Assembly: GCA_965216205.1 (NCBI GenBank) | Contig: OZ244139.1 | Coordinates: 4,216,001 to 4,280,000 of the forward strand | Source of the DNA: CADEDH01 sp965216205 | GTDB taxonomy: Bacteria > Actinomycetota > Acidimicrobiia > Acidimicrobiales > SZUA-35 | Reading direction: 5' to 3' | Length of the DNA: 64,000 nucleotides | Shown here: positions 55,962 through 63,224 of the stretch, one piece after another | How the letters are laid out: the number at the start of each line of letters is the position of its first letter | Position numbering within the stretch: position 1 is the first letter of the stretch | The notes under the pieces: model-generated | Told to the model about the DNA's origin: nothing | The model's input: only the letters and a program-made list of their open reading frames with translations | The model's database searches: none | Made by a program: the position numbers and the translations under genes

Positions 55962-56942
55962 TCAGATGAGCTCGATGCTCACGTCGATGACGCTCAGCTC
56001 CTGGGTCAGGTTGCCAACCTGGATCTGGTGCGGTCCGGGATCGAGGTCGACCGTGAGGAAGCTGTTGAGACCGCCGCTGTCGTCGTTGAAGGCCACCTCG
56101 TCGCCGTCCTCGTCGAGGACCCACACGATCGGATCGCCTCGACCCGACCGGGCGCTGATCTCCACCGAGATGCCCTCCTCGCCAGCATCGAGCGGAATGA
56201 TGGCCACCTCGCAACCGAGCTCGAGCTCGATCTCGGCCGGCACCTCGACGCCGGTGACCTCGATCACGTCGCAGGCGTCGATCCGTATGCCCGAGCCTCC
56301 GACGGCAACGGCCACCTCCTCCTCCGCCTCGATGAAGACCCCATCGGCCGCCACCGTGGTGACGGCGCCCCGGTTGCCGGCTCCGCGCTGGGCCGAGGTG
56401 TCGAGCTCGTCGAGGAACCACCACGCCCAGGCGGCGAAGATGCCGGCGACGATCAACAGCACGAGCGCGGTCAGCAGGAGCCCGCCCACCCGGAATCGAG
56501 ACCGCGAGCGTGGGGGCGGGGTGCGACGCGACGCCAGCTCGGCCCGGAGCCGGGCGACCTCGTCGAGCCGGGACGCCGTTCGTTCCACCAGGGCCAGTTG
56601 CGTGCCGGCGGCCACCGACTCGGTACCGACGCCGTCGGTCGCGAGGTCGTCGAGCCACCGGTTCCGCCGGGTGATCACCTCGCCTGCGTCCGGGCTGGTG
56701 AGGTGAACGTCGGTCCCTGCGGTGAGGGTGCGGTCGGCCGGCAACGGTCGACCATCGCTGTCGTGGAGCTCGAACTGGAGGGCGTTACCCCGGAAGTCGG
56801 ATCGTGGGTGGTCCGCCTCCGACAGCCGGCGGTCGATCGCCTCGGCCACCGTGGCGCCTGCCGGCACCGCGACGGTCTCCCCCGTCAACTCGTCGACGAG
56901 GGTGAGGGCGTCCCGATCCCCACGTCCGTCCCGTTCGTCCAT
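55962..56942 (-). CDS. Membrane protein with possible beta-grasp (ubiquitin-like) N-terminal domain
   Basis: This is a 326-aa protein. The first ~80 residues (LTLVDELTGETVAVPAGATV, AEAIDRRLSE, and DSDGRPLPADRTLTAGTDVH) have the strand-helix-strand order and the DGR-x-L turn of ubiquitin-like folds. A basic stretch precedes one membrane helix (GGLLLTALVLLIVAGIFAAWAWW near 153-175). The outer ~140 residues are acidic and beta-rich (ITVDLDPG/IQVGNLTQ-like), resembling a bacterial pre-peptidase type C-terminal domain. The ATG has CAGAAT six bases upstream. It lies 68 nt upstream (same strand after) of the MoxR operon; the domain reading is inference. Confidence 0.6.
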   Translation of the reverse strand: MDERDGRGDRDALTLVDELTGETVAVPAGATVAEAIDRRLSEADHPRSDFRGNALQFELHDSDGRPLPADRTLTAGTDVHLTSPDAGEVITRRNRWLDDLATDGVGTESVAAGTQLALVERTASRLDEVARLRAELASRRTPPPRSRSRFRVGGLLLTALVLLIVAGIFAAWAWWFLDELDTSAQRGAGNRGAVTTVAADGVFIEAEEEVAVAVGGSGIRIDACDVIEVTGVEVPAEIELELGCEVAIIPLDAGEEGISVEISARSGRGDPIVWVLDEDGDEVAFNDDSGGLNSFLTVDLDPGPHQIQVGNLTQELSVIDVSIELI

Positions 56943-57004
56943 CGCCGCATTCTGGCAGCTCGCGCCGACGCTGCGACGTCAGGCCCGCTGGCCGGTGCCA
57001 CCGA

Positions 57005-57802
57005 TCAGCGCCCCTCGAACCGTGGCTGTCGCTTCTCCCGGAACGCGCGGATCCCCTCCACGTGGTCGGCGGAGCTGAGGGTGATCGCCTCCGCGGTCGA
57101 CGCGTAGTCCATGGCGGCGGCGAGATCCTGGTCGAGGCCACGATACACGGCGGCCTTGGCCAGCGAGATCGCCAGCGGGGGTCCGTCGGCGAGGCGCGCC
57201 GCGAACGCCCGGACCTCGGTCATCAGGTCGGCCTGCTCCACCACGTGGCCGACCAGTCCGAGCTCCTTCGCCGTGCGGGCGTCGATCAGGTCACCGGTCC
57301 AGATCAGCTCCAGCGCCTTCTCCACCCCGACCGTCTTGGGGAGCAGCCAGGTGCCGCCAGTGCCGGGAAACAGGCCGATCTTGGCGAACACCTCGCCGAT
57401 CCGGGCGCCGGCCGCCATGAAGCGGATGTCGCAGGCGAGGGCGATGTCGCACCCGCCGCCGGCGGCCACACCGTTGATCGCGGCGAGCACCGGCTTCTCC
57501 ACCGCCCGGATGGCGAGGATCAGGCGCTGGGTGCGCCGGAGCCATGCCCGGCGCTCGAACGGTGTCGGCGGTTCGCCGGTGGCGTCGCCGAGACGGCGGA
57601 CGTCGCCGCCGGCGCTGAAGGCCCGGCCGGTGCCGGTGATGATCAGCACCGCGACGCCGCTGTCCTGGGCAGCCCGGTCGAGCGCGTCGATGGTCTCGCC
57701 CACCATCTCGGTGGTCATCGGGTTCATCACCTCGGGCTGATCGAAGGTGATGGTGGCGATGCGGTCGGCGACCTCGTAGCGGATCGCGGTGTAGTCGGCC
57801 AT
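57005..57802 (-). CDS. Enoyl-CoA hydratase/isomerase
   Basis: This is a 265-aa crotonase-fold protein: IATITFDQPEVMNPMTTEM near 14-32, the oxyanion loop GTGRAFSAGGDVRRLGD near 58-74, KPVLAAINGVAAGGGCDIAL near 98-117, and a second acidic site EVFAKIGLFPGTGGTWLLPK near 133-152 (Gly/Thr instead of the second Glu of classical hydratases). It may thus be an isomerase, hydrolase or decarboxylase variant. The ATG at 57802 (preferred over 57823) is preceded by GAGGATCC. It acts on CoA thioesters and is linked functionally, not transcriptionally, to nearby CoA genes. Confidence 0.88.
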   Translation of the reverse strand: MADYTAIRYEVADRIATITFDQPEVMNPMTTEMVGETIDALDRAAQDSGVAVLIITGTGRAFSAGGDVRRLGDATGEPPTPFERRAWLRRTQRLILAIRAVEKPVLAAINGVAAGGGCDIALACDIRFMAAGARIGEVFAKIGLFPGTGGTWLLPKTVGVEKALELIWTGDLIDARTAKELGLVGHVVEQADLMTEVRAFAARLADGPPLAISLAKAAVYRGLDQDLAAAMDYASTAEAITLSSADHVEGIRAFREKRQPRFEGR

Positions 57803-57854
57803 CCCAGGATCCTCGCGCATCACCCCACCCCGCTTCGACCGTAGGCTGCCGGCC

Positions 57855-57917
57855 GTGGACGACGTGAGCGGGGACGCCGATGCCTCGTCCGACCTGGGTA
57901 CGGGTCGCCGGTGCTGA
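57855..57917 (+). CDS. Possible leaderless 20-codon upstream ORF
   Basis: GTG 57855 lies seven nucleotides after TAGGCT (57842-57847) and reads 20 codons (ending RRC) to TGA 57915-57917. That TGA overlaps the GTG start of the permease at 57911. It may be a translated leader peptide coupling translation of the permease; its reality is uncertain. Confidence 0.35.
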   Translation: MDDVSGDADASSDLGTGRRC

Positions 57918-58735
57918 GCGGGGTCGGCTGGCCCGCGGTGGCCGCCTCGCTGTCGCTGGTAGCCCTGGCGATCGCGGTGGCGTGGGCGCTGGGACTGCAG
58001 GTCGGTCGCGACATCGCCACGGCCTCGGCGAGGGCCGCCGTGCAGCTCATGGCCGTGGGGTTGATCTTCGCCCCGCTGTTCTCGTCGAGCCGGGCGTTGC
58101 TGGGGGCGTGGCTGTGGGTGGGGTTCATGGCGGCGGTGGCGATCGTGGTGATCGTCCGGCGTACCGCCGGGGTCGGGCGCCGGCGGACCGTCGCGATGCC
58201 GGTGGCGGCCGCCGTCGCGGGGTCCACCGCGCTCAGCCTCGCCGTGGTGTTCGGGTTCGGCGTCATCGACTTCGAGCCCGTGGCACTCGTGGTGATCGCC
58301 GGGATCACCATCGGCAACGCCGTGCCGAGCACCGTGCTCGGCGCCAACCAGGCGATGGCCGCTTCGCGCGACGGCGTCGGCTACCTCGAGGCGGTGCTCT
58401 CGCTCGGCTTCGAGCGGTGGGAGGCGGTCCGCTTCTTCGCCCAGACCGCAGCCCGGGCGGCGCTGATCCCCCAGATAGAGCGGACCAGGGTGGTCGGGCT
58501 GATCGCCCTGCCGGGGGCGATGACGGGCCTGCTGCTCGGCGGGGTCGACCCGATCGATGCGGTGGTCATCCAGCTCCTGGTGATGTACCTGGTGCTGGGA
58601 ACCACCGCCGTGTGCGTGGTGACGATGGTCGTCTCGGTGCTGTGGGCGGCCGTGACCCCCGACCTCCGCCCGGCCGATTGGCTGAGGCAGATCACCCGCG
58701 GCGAACGAGCAGGAGTCGATCGGTCCAGCGGCTAG
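57911..58735 (+). CDS. FetB/UPF0014-family ABC permease
   Basis: This is a 274-aa membrane protein with about seven helices and the UPF0014 signature: IATASARAAVQLMAVGLIF near 36-54, IAGITIGNAVPSTVLGANQ near 130-148, LGFERWEAVRFFAQTAARAA near 170-189, and GLIALPGAMTGLLLGGVDPI near 200-219. FetB pairs with the ATPase FetA for iron export in E. coli; no ATPase gene is adjacent here. The GTG at 57911 is the best start and overlaps a short upstream ORF. Its stop is 5 nt before the truncated secreted-protein remnant. Confidence 0.85.
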   Translation: MLSGVGWPAVAASLSLVALAIAVAWALGLQVGRDIATASARAAVQLMAVGLIFAPLFSSSRALLGAWLWVGFMAAVAIVVIVRRTAGVGRRRTVAMPVAAAVAGSTALSLAVVFGFGVIDFEPVALVVIAGITIGNAVPSTVLGANQAMAASRDGVGYLEAVLSLGFERWEAVRFFAQTAARAALIPQIERTRVVGLIALPGAMTGLLLGGVDPIDAVVIQLLVMYLVLGTTAVCVVTMVVSVLWAAVTPDLRPADWLRQITRGERAGVDRSSG

Positions 58736-58740
58736 GTTCG

Positions 58741-59220
58741 CCGCCGGCGGACCGTGGCCGGCAACTGGCGACGACCTCCGAGGAGACCGCCTCTGGCGAC
58801 GACCAGGCGACGCCGCCGCCCCCGTCCGGCACCGGGACCCTCACGATCGACGGCGTCGAGCACCCCTTCACCGTCGAGGAGTGCAACTTCGAGCCCGAGC
58901 TGATCACCCAGACGAACGCGACCGTCCTGTTCTCCATGAGCGGCACGGCCCCGGCCGAGGATCGCGAGGTCCGGGTCAACGCGTCGCGGATCGAGGCGGC
59001 CGGCGGGCCGTTCAACGACACGTTCGGCTACGCCTACGCGGACGACCCCAACGACTTCAACAGCGCCGTGATCGTCGGCACCGGCGGGTCGACGGGCGAG
59101 CAGTTCGAGATCGAGGGCGACACCTACGCCGCCGGGCCACTCCCCTTCCAACGGACCGAAGGGATCACGGTGGTGGAAGACGTCGATCCCGGCCCGGGCT
59201 CGATCATCTACACGTGCTGA
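58741..59220 (+). pseudogene. 5'-truncated remnant of a secreted/lipoprotein-like gene
   Basis: The frame codes for about 160 residues ending at TGA 59220: a Thr/Ser/Asp/Pro linker (ATTSEETASGDDQATPPPPS) and then a compact beta-rich domain (TLTIDGVEHPFTVEECNF, VRVNASRIEAAGG, GITVVEDVDPGPGSIIYTC) with two Cys. No ATG, GTG or TTG occurs in frame until ATG 58934 inside the domain, and no signal peptide precedes the linker that normally follows a lipobox. The frame begins right after the permease stop. The simplest reading is a deletion that removed the 5' end and signal sequence; an indel is the alternative. Confidence 0.6.
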
Positions 59221-59242
59221 CCGGGACCACGTCGATCGGGCG

Positions 59243-59908
59243 TCAGCGGCCGGATCCGAGACGGTTCGACAGGTCGGCCGCCGTGGCGTAGACCTCGGCC
59301 GCCCCGGCCATCAGGAGTCGATCGCCGAGACCGTCGCGGGCGTGCCCGCCGGCCACGAACCCCACGACCTCCATGCCGGCGGCCACGGCGGCGGTCACCC
59401 CGGCCGGGCTGTCCTCGACCACGAGGCAGCCGGCAGGGTCCACCCCGCACCTGGCGGCCGCCAACTCGAACAGGTCGGGGGCCGGCTTGCCCCGCGCCAC
59501 CATCTGGGCCGAGAAGATCCGGTCGGGCTCGAAGTGATCGTGCAGACCGGTGACCCGAAGCGACAGATCGATCCGGTCGAGATCGCTCGACGACGCCACG
59601 CAGCGAGCCAGATCGAGGGCAGCCAACAGCTCGCCCATCCCCGGCACCGGCTCCAGCCGCTCGGGAAACTCCGCCAGGGCCGCCTGCTGGATCCGGCGGC
59701 TCAGCTCGTCGGGAACCGGTCGACCGTGGTCCTTCGCCAGCTCCGCCATCATCGTGTCGTACGACAGGCCCACGAAGCGTTCGATCAGCTCGTCGGGGGT
59801 GACCGGGAACCCGGCGGCGGTCAGCATCGCCGCCTCCACCTCGATGACCAGGGCCTCGGAATCCACGAGCACCCCGTCACAGTCGAAGACGATCAGCTCG
59901 ACGGCCAC
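59243..59908 (-). CDS. HAD-superfamily phosphatase (beta-phosphoglucomutase/GPP-like)
   Basis: This is a 221-aa HAD-IA hydrolase: IVFDCDGVLVDSE at 6-18 with the nucleophile Asp9 and Asp11, a helical cap (about 18-85), CVASSSDLDRID near 108-119 (motif II Ser), RGKPAPDLFELAAARCGVDP near 138-157 (Lys) and CLVVEDSPAGVTAAVAAGM near 160-178 (acidic motif). It dephosphorylates a small sugar phosphate or similar. The GTG at 59908 has TACGGT six bases upstream (59915-59920). It is monocistronic. Confidence 0.9.
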   Translation of the reverse strand: MAVELIVFDCDGVLVDSEALVIEVEAAMLTAAGFPVTPDELIERFVGLSYDTMMAELAKDHGRPVPDELSRRIQQAALAEFPERLEPVPGMGELLAALDLARCVASSSDLDRIDLSLRVTGLHDHFEPDRIFSAQMVARGKPAPDLFELAAARCGVDPAGCLVVEDSPAGVTAAVAAGMEVVGFVAGGHARDGLGDRLLMAGAAEVYATAADLSNRLGSGR

Positions 59909-59975
59909 GCCGGGACCGTACCGGCCGGGAGCGGTCGTCCAACCGCTGCCTGCTGGAACCGATCCGGCACCGCCG

Positions 59976-59981
59976 TAGCAT
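59976..59981 (+). promoter_or_regulatory. -10 element overlapping the methyltransferase ATG
   Basis: TAGCAT includes the AT of ATG 59980. If this hexamer is the -10 box, the leaderless start should be TTG 59989, seven nucleotides later and in frame. Confidence 0.4.
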
Positions 59982-60738
59982 GGAGTCCTTGGTTCACGAA
60001 ACTGCGAACTCCGGCTATTCGCGCAACGCGAGTGTGTACAACAGCGCGCGCCCGACCTACCACCCCGACCTCGCCCGACGCGTCGTCGACCGCTACGGCG
60101 GTGGCGTGGTGGTCGAGCTCGGCGCCGGTACCGGCATCTTCACTCGCCAGATGGTCGATCTGGGTGCCAGCGTGATCGCCATCGAACCGGTCGTGTCGAT
60201 GCGTTCGGAACTGGCCGAGGCGGTACCCGAGGCCGACGTGCGACTCGGCGCAGCGGAGGACATCCCGATGGCCGACGACTCGGTCGACACCATCGTCGCC
60301 TCGCAGTCGTTCCACTGGTTCAACTACCGCGAAGCACTCGACGAGATCCACCGGGTGATCCGACCCGGTGGTCACCTCATCACCGTGTGGAACGTGCGCG
60401 ACGAGAACGTCGACTGGGTGGCCGCCTACACCAAGATCGTCGACACGTACGTGGGCGACACCCCCCGCCATCGCAACATGGGTTGGCGCCGGGCGATCAA
60501 CTCCGATGCCCGCTTCGGCTCGATCGACGAGTGGCGGATCGAGAACCCGTTCCCCACCACCGTCGAGGGAGTGGTCGGCAGGGCGCTGTCGACGAGCTTC
60601 ATCGGCGCCCTTCCGGACTCCGTGCAACAGGAGGTGGCCGAGGAGATCCGCACCCTGGTCGAACCGCTGGGTGACGAGTTCGACTACCCGTACATCTCCC
60701 AGCTCCAGGCCTGGCGGGCCCTGGACGACACCGTGTAG
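59980..60738 (+). CDS. SAM-dependent methyltransferase
   Basis: This is a 252-aa (249 from TTG 59989) class I methyltransferase of the UbiE/SmtA-like type: ASVYNSARPTYHPDLARR near 17-34, motif I VVELGAGTGIFTRQMVDLG near 44-62, AAEDIPMADDSVDTIVASQS near 88-107, and LDEIHRVIRPGGHLITVWN near 116-134. The substrate is unknown. The ATG at 59980 lies inside the likely -10 box, so TTG 59989 may be the real start. It is followed after 9 nt by a VOC gene on the same strand. Confidence 0.82.
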   Translation: MESLVHETANSGYSRNASVYNSARPTYHPDLARRVVDRYGGGVVVELGAGTGIFTRQMVDLGASVIAIEPVVSMRSELAEAVPEADVRLGAAEDIPMADDSVDTIVASQSFHWFNYREALDEIHRVIRPGGHLITVWNVRDENVDWVAAYTKIVDTYVGDTPRHRNMGWRRAINSDARFGSIDEWRIENPFPTTVEGVVGRALSTSFIGALPDSVQQEVAEEIRTLVEPLGDEFDYPYISQLQAWRALDDTV

Positions 60739-60747
60739 TCGGGCATC

Positions 60748-61155
60748 GTGGCCGTCAGCCGGTTGGACCACGTGGCGCTCCCCGTCGGCGAGATGGCGCC
60801 GATGCTGGCGTTCTACCGCTCGCTCGGCTTCACCGTCGACGAGGAGCACGCCCCGATCCTCTACGCCGTGGCCTGTGGCGACATGAAGCTGAACCTGCAC
60901 AGCCCCAAGCTGTGGCAGTCAGCCCGCTTCGAGCTCCGTGGCCCCACCGCCCAGCCCGGCTGTGGCGACGTGTGCATGGTGTGGGACGGCGACCCCGACG
61001 AGCTCGACGGCCTCCTGGCCTCGGCCGGCGTCGACGTGATCGAGGGACCGGTCGAGCGGGTCGGGGGCAAGGCGGTCGGCACCGCCACCGGCACCAGCCG
61101 CTACTGCCGCGACCCCGATGGGAACCTCCTCGAGTTCATCGTCTACCCGGACTGA
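60748..61155 (+). CDS. VOC-family glyoxalase-like protein
   Basis: This is a 135-aa VOC-fold protein: RLDHVALPVGEMAPMLAFY near 5-23 with the first metal His, GDVCMVWDGDPDELDGLL near 73-90, and SRYCRDPDGNLLEFIVYPD at the C-terminus with the final Glu. It is likely a lyase or dioxygenase-like enzyme of unknown substrate. The GTG at 60748 begins 9 nt after the methyltransferase stop. Its last 13 nt overlap the end of the convergent thioesterase gene. Confidence 0.82.
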   Translation: MAVSRLDHVALPVGEMAPMLAFYRSLGFTVDEEHAPILYAVACGDMKLNLHSPKLWQSARFELRGPTAQPGCGDVCMVWDGDPDELDGLLASAGVDVIEGPVERVGGKAVGTATGTSRYCRDPDGNLLEFIVYPD

Positions 61156-61976
61156 CCGATCGGCGTGGCGGTGACGGTGGCGAGGTCGAGGAGGTGGTCG
61201 TCGTTCCCGCTGTCGAGGATCGACACCTCGCAGATCAGCGACTCGGCGTCGGCCCGCAGCACCTCGCCATCCACCCGGAACGGCCCGGCCCTGGTCTGAC
61301 CGAGGTACTGGATGTGGAGGTCGGTGACCCTGCTCGGGCGGCCGGTGCGGTGCTCCGACGCCAGCATGCCGAGCCGCTCGGCCAGCACCGCCGCCGCCCC
61401 GCCCTGCAGGGAACCGAAGCTGTTGTGGATCCTCGGATGATGGTCGAGCTCGAGCGACAGGCCCTCCGGAGCGAGTCGGAGGCCGACGTAGTCGTCGAGC
61501 ATCGGGCGCTCTCGCTCGGTGTCGAGCGACGGGTCCTCCACGTAGTGCAGGCGACGACCGATCCGCGAGCCGGCCTCCACCGTCGGGTTGTCGTCGCGGC
61601 GGGGCAGCCGGGTGTAGGTCACCCACGACCGGGCGACCTCCCCCTCGTCGTCGGCGAGCACCGTGGCCGACAGCACGTTCCGCCGACCGGCCCGGACCGT
61701 GGTGGTGACCCCCCGGACCTCGTCGCCGAGCGCCGGTCGCAGCAGGTGGAACTTCATGTCGGCGGTGGCGAGCCAATCGGGGCGGACCATCTCGTGGGAG
61801 AACGTGCCGGCGGCGACGTCGACGAACGTCGCCAGCGCCCCGGTCCTGGCCGCGCCGCCGGCATCCCGGAGATCGTCGGAGATGGGCATGGTGGCGTGGA
61901 GCTCGGTCTCTGACCGGAGCTCGAGATCCATCCGGAGGTGGCGGATCAGATGACCCGGAGGTGGATAGCTGCTCAT
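61143..61976 (-). CDS. Tandem hotdog-fold acyl-CoA thioesterase
   Basis: This is a 277-aa protein of two hotdog domains of the PaaI/YbgC-like class. The first has DAGGAARTGALATFVDVAAG near 38-57 and DMKFHLLRPALGDEV; the second has NSFGSLQGGAAAVLAERLGM near 187-206 and DLHIQYLGQTRAGPF. The duplicated fold probably makes a monomeric pseudo-dimer that hydrolyses acyl-CoA or aryl-CoA. The ATG overlaps the CoA transferase stop by four bases (ATGA), so the two are coupled, linking transfer and release of CoA. Confidence 0.85.
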   Translation of the reverse strand: MSSYPPPGHLIRHLRMDLELRSETELHATMPISDDLRDAGGAARTGALATFVDVAAGTFSHEMVRPDWLATADMKFHLLRPALGDEVRGVTTTVRAGRRNVLSATVLADDEGEVARSWVTYTRLPRRDDNPTVEAGSRIGRRLHYVEDPSLDTERERPMLDDYVGLRLAPEGLSLELDHHPRIHNSFGSLQGGAAAVLAERLGMLASEHRTGRPSRVTDLHIQYLGQTRAGPFRVDGEVLRADAESLICEVSILDSGNDDHLLDLATVTATPIGQSG

Positions 61977-63160
61977 GCGATGGCGCCGTCGCGGCGCAGC
62001 TCGGCCACCTCGGCGGCATCCAGGCCGAACTGGGCGAGGATCTCCTCGGAGTGCTCGCCGGCCTCCGGGCTCGGCCGGCGGATCGCCCCCGACACGCCGT
62101 CGATGTTGGTTGCGTTGCGTACGACCTCGATCGGACCGACCGTCGGGTGCTCGACCGGCGCCGCGATGCCGAGGTGCTGCACCTGCGGATCGCTGAACGT
62201 CTGCCCGATGTCGTTGACCGGCCCGGCGGGGATCCCGACGTCGTTCATGATCGCCACCCACTCGTCGGTGGTGCGGGCGGCGAGGGCGTCGGTGATGATC
62301 CCGTTGAGCTCGGCCCGGTTCCTCGAGCGGTCCTTCGGGGCGGCGAAACGGGGATCGTCGGGCAGGTCGGGACGGTCGATGACCTTGCACAGCTCCCGCC
62401 ACAGGTGGCCCCAGGCGGCGGCGATGTTCATGTGGCCGTCGGCCGTCGGGTACATCCCCATCGGGCCGAGGGTGGGATGGTCGTTGCCGGCCTGTGGTGG
62501 CACCTCGCGCTCGACGGTGTAGCGGGCGGCCTGGAAGTCGAGCATGCCCACCATCGACTCGAGCAGTGAGGTGTGGACCCATCGGCCCACCCCGGTCCGC
62601 TCCCGCTCGTGGAGGGCCACGAGGATCCCGATCGCGAGCTGCAGCCCTGCGGTGACGTCGGAGATCGCCACTCCGGCCCGCACCGGTCCCTGGCCCTGGA
62701 GCCCGGTGACGCTCATCATCCCCCCGAGGCCCTGGGCGATCTGGTCGACCCCGCCCCGCTCGGCGTAGGGACCGGTCTGACCGAACCCGGAGATCGACCC
62801 CATCACCAGCCTCGGGTTGATGGCCGACACGGTGTGCCAGTCGAACCCCAGGCGGTACTTGACCGGGGTTCGCATGTTCTCGACCAGCACGTCGGCCTGC
62901 CCGATCATGCGATGGAGGAGTGCCCGGCCGGCGTCGGCCTTCAGGTCGAGCGCGAGGCTGCGCTTGTTGCGATGGAGGTTGAGGTAGTCGGGCGAGTGGT
63001 GGTTGCCGGCGGTGGTGGCAACGGTCGTCGGTTCGATCCGCACGACGTCGGCGCCCCAGTCGGCCAGCTGCCGAACCGCGGTCGGACCAGCCCGGGCGAT
63101 CGTGAGGTCGAGGACCGTCAGGTCGGCGAGCGGCATGGCCTCGGATGTGGGCTCGGTCAT
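61973..63160 (-). CDS. CaiB/BaiF-type CoA transferase
   Basis: This is a 395-aa class III CoA transferase: LADLTVLDLTIARAGPTAVR near 11-30, NKRSLALDLKADAGR near 63-77, DVLVENMRTPVKYRLGFDW near 86-104, SISGFGQTGPYAERGGVDQI near 114-133 with the catalytic Asp, and GVGRWVHTSLLESMVGML. It differs from the one at 18722-19954. The ATG at 63160 has GGAGGAT upstream. It is the second gene of a minus-strand set: amidohydrolase, CoA transferase, thioesterase. Confidence 0.9.
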   Translation of the reverse strand: MTEPTSEAMPLADLTVLDLTIARAGPTAVRQLADWGADVVRIEPTTVATTAGNHHSPDYLNLHRNKRSLALDLKADAGRALLHRMIGQADVLVENMRTPVKYRLGFDWHTVSAINPRLVMGSISGFGQTGPYAERGGVDQIAQGLGGMMSVTGLQGQGPVRAGVAISDVTAGLQLAIGILVALHERERTGVGRWVHTSLLESMVGMLDFQAARYTVEREVPPQAGNDHPTLGPMGMYPTADGHMNIAAAWGHLWRELCKVIDRPDLPDDPRFAAPKDRSRNRAELNGIITDALAARTTDEWVAIMNDVGIPAGPVNDIGQTFSDPQVQHLGIAAPVEHPTVGPIEVVRNATNIDGVSGAIRRPSPEAGEHSEEILAQFGLDAAEVAELRRDGAIA

Positions 63161-63224
63161 CGGCGCACCATCCTCCGGTGGTCTCCAGCGGGGTGAGATC
63201 GGGCGTGGCCTCGGTCGGGACCGA

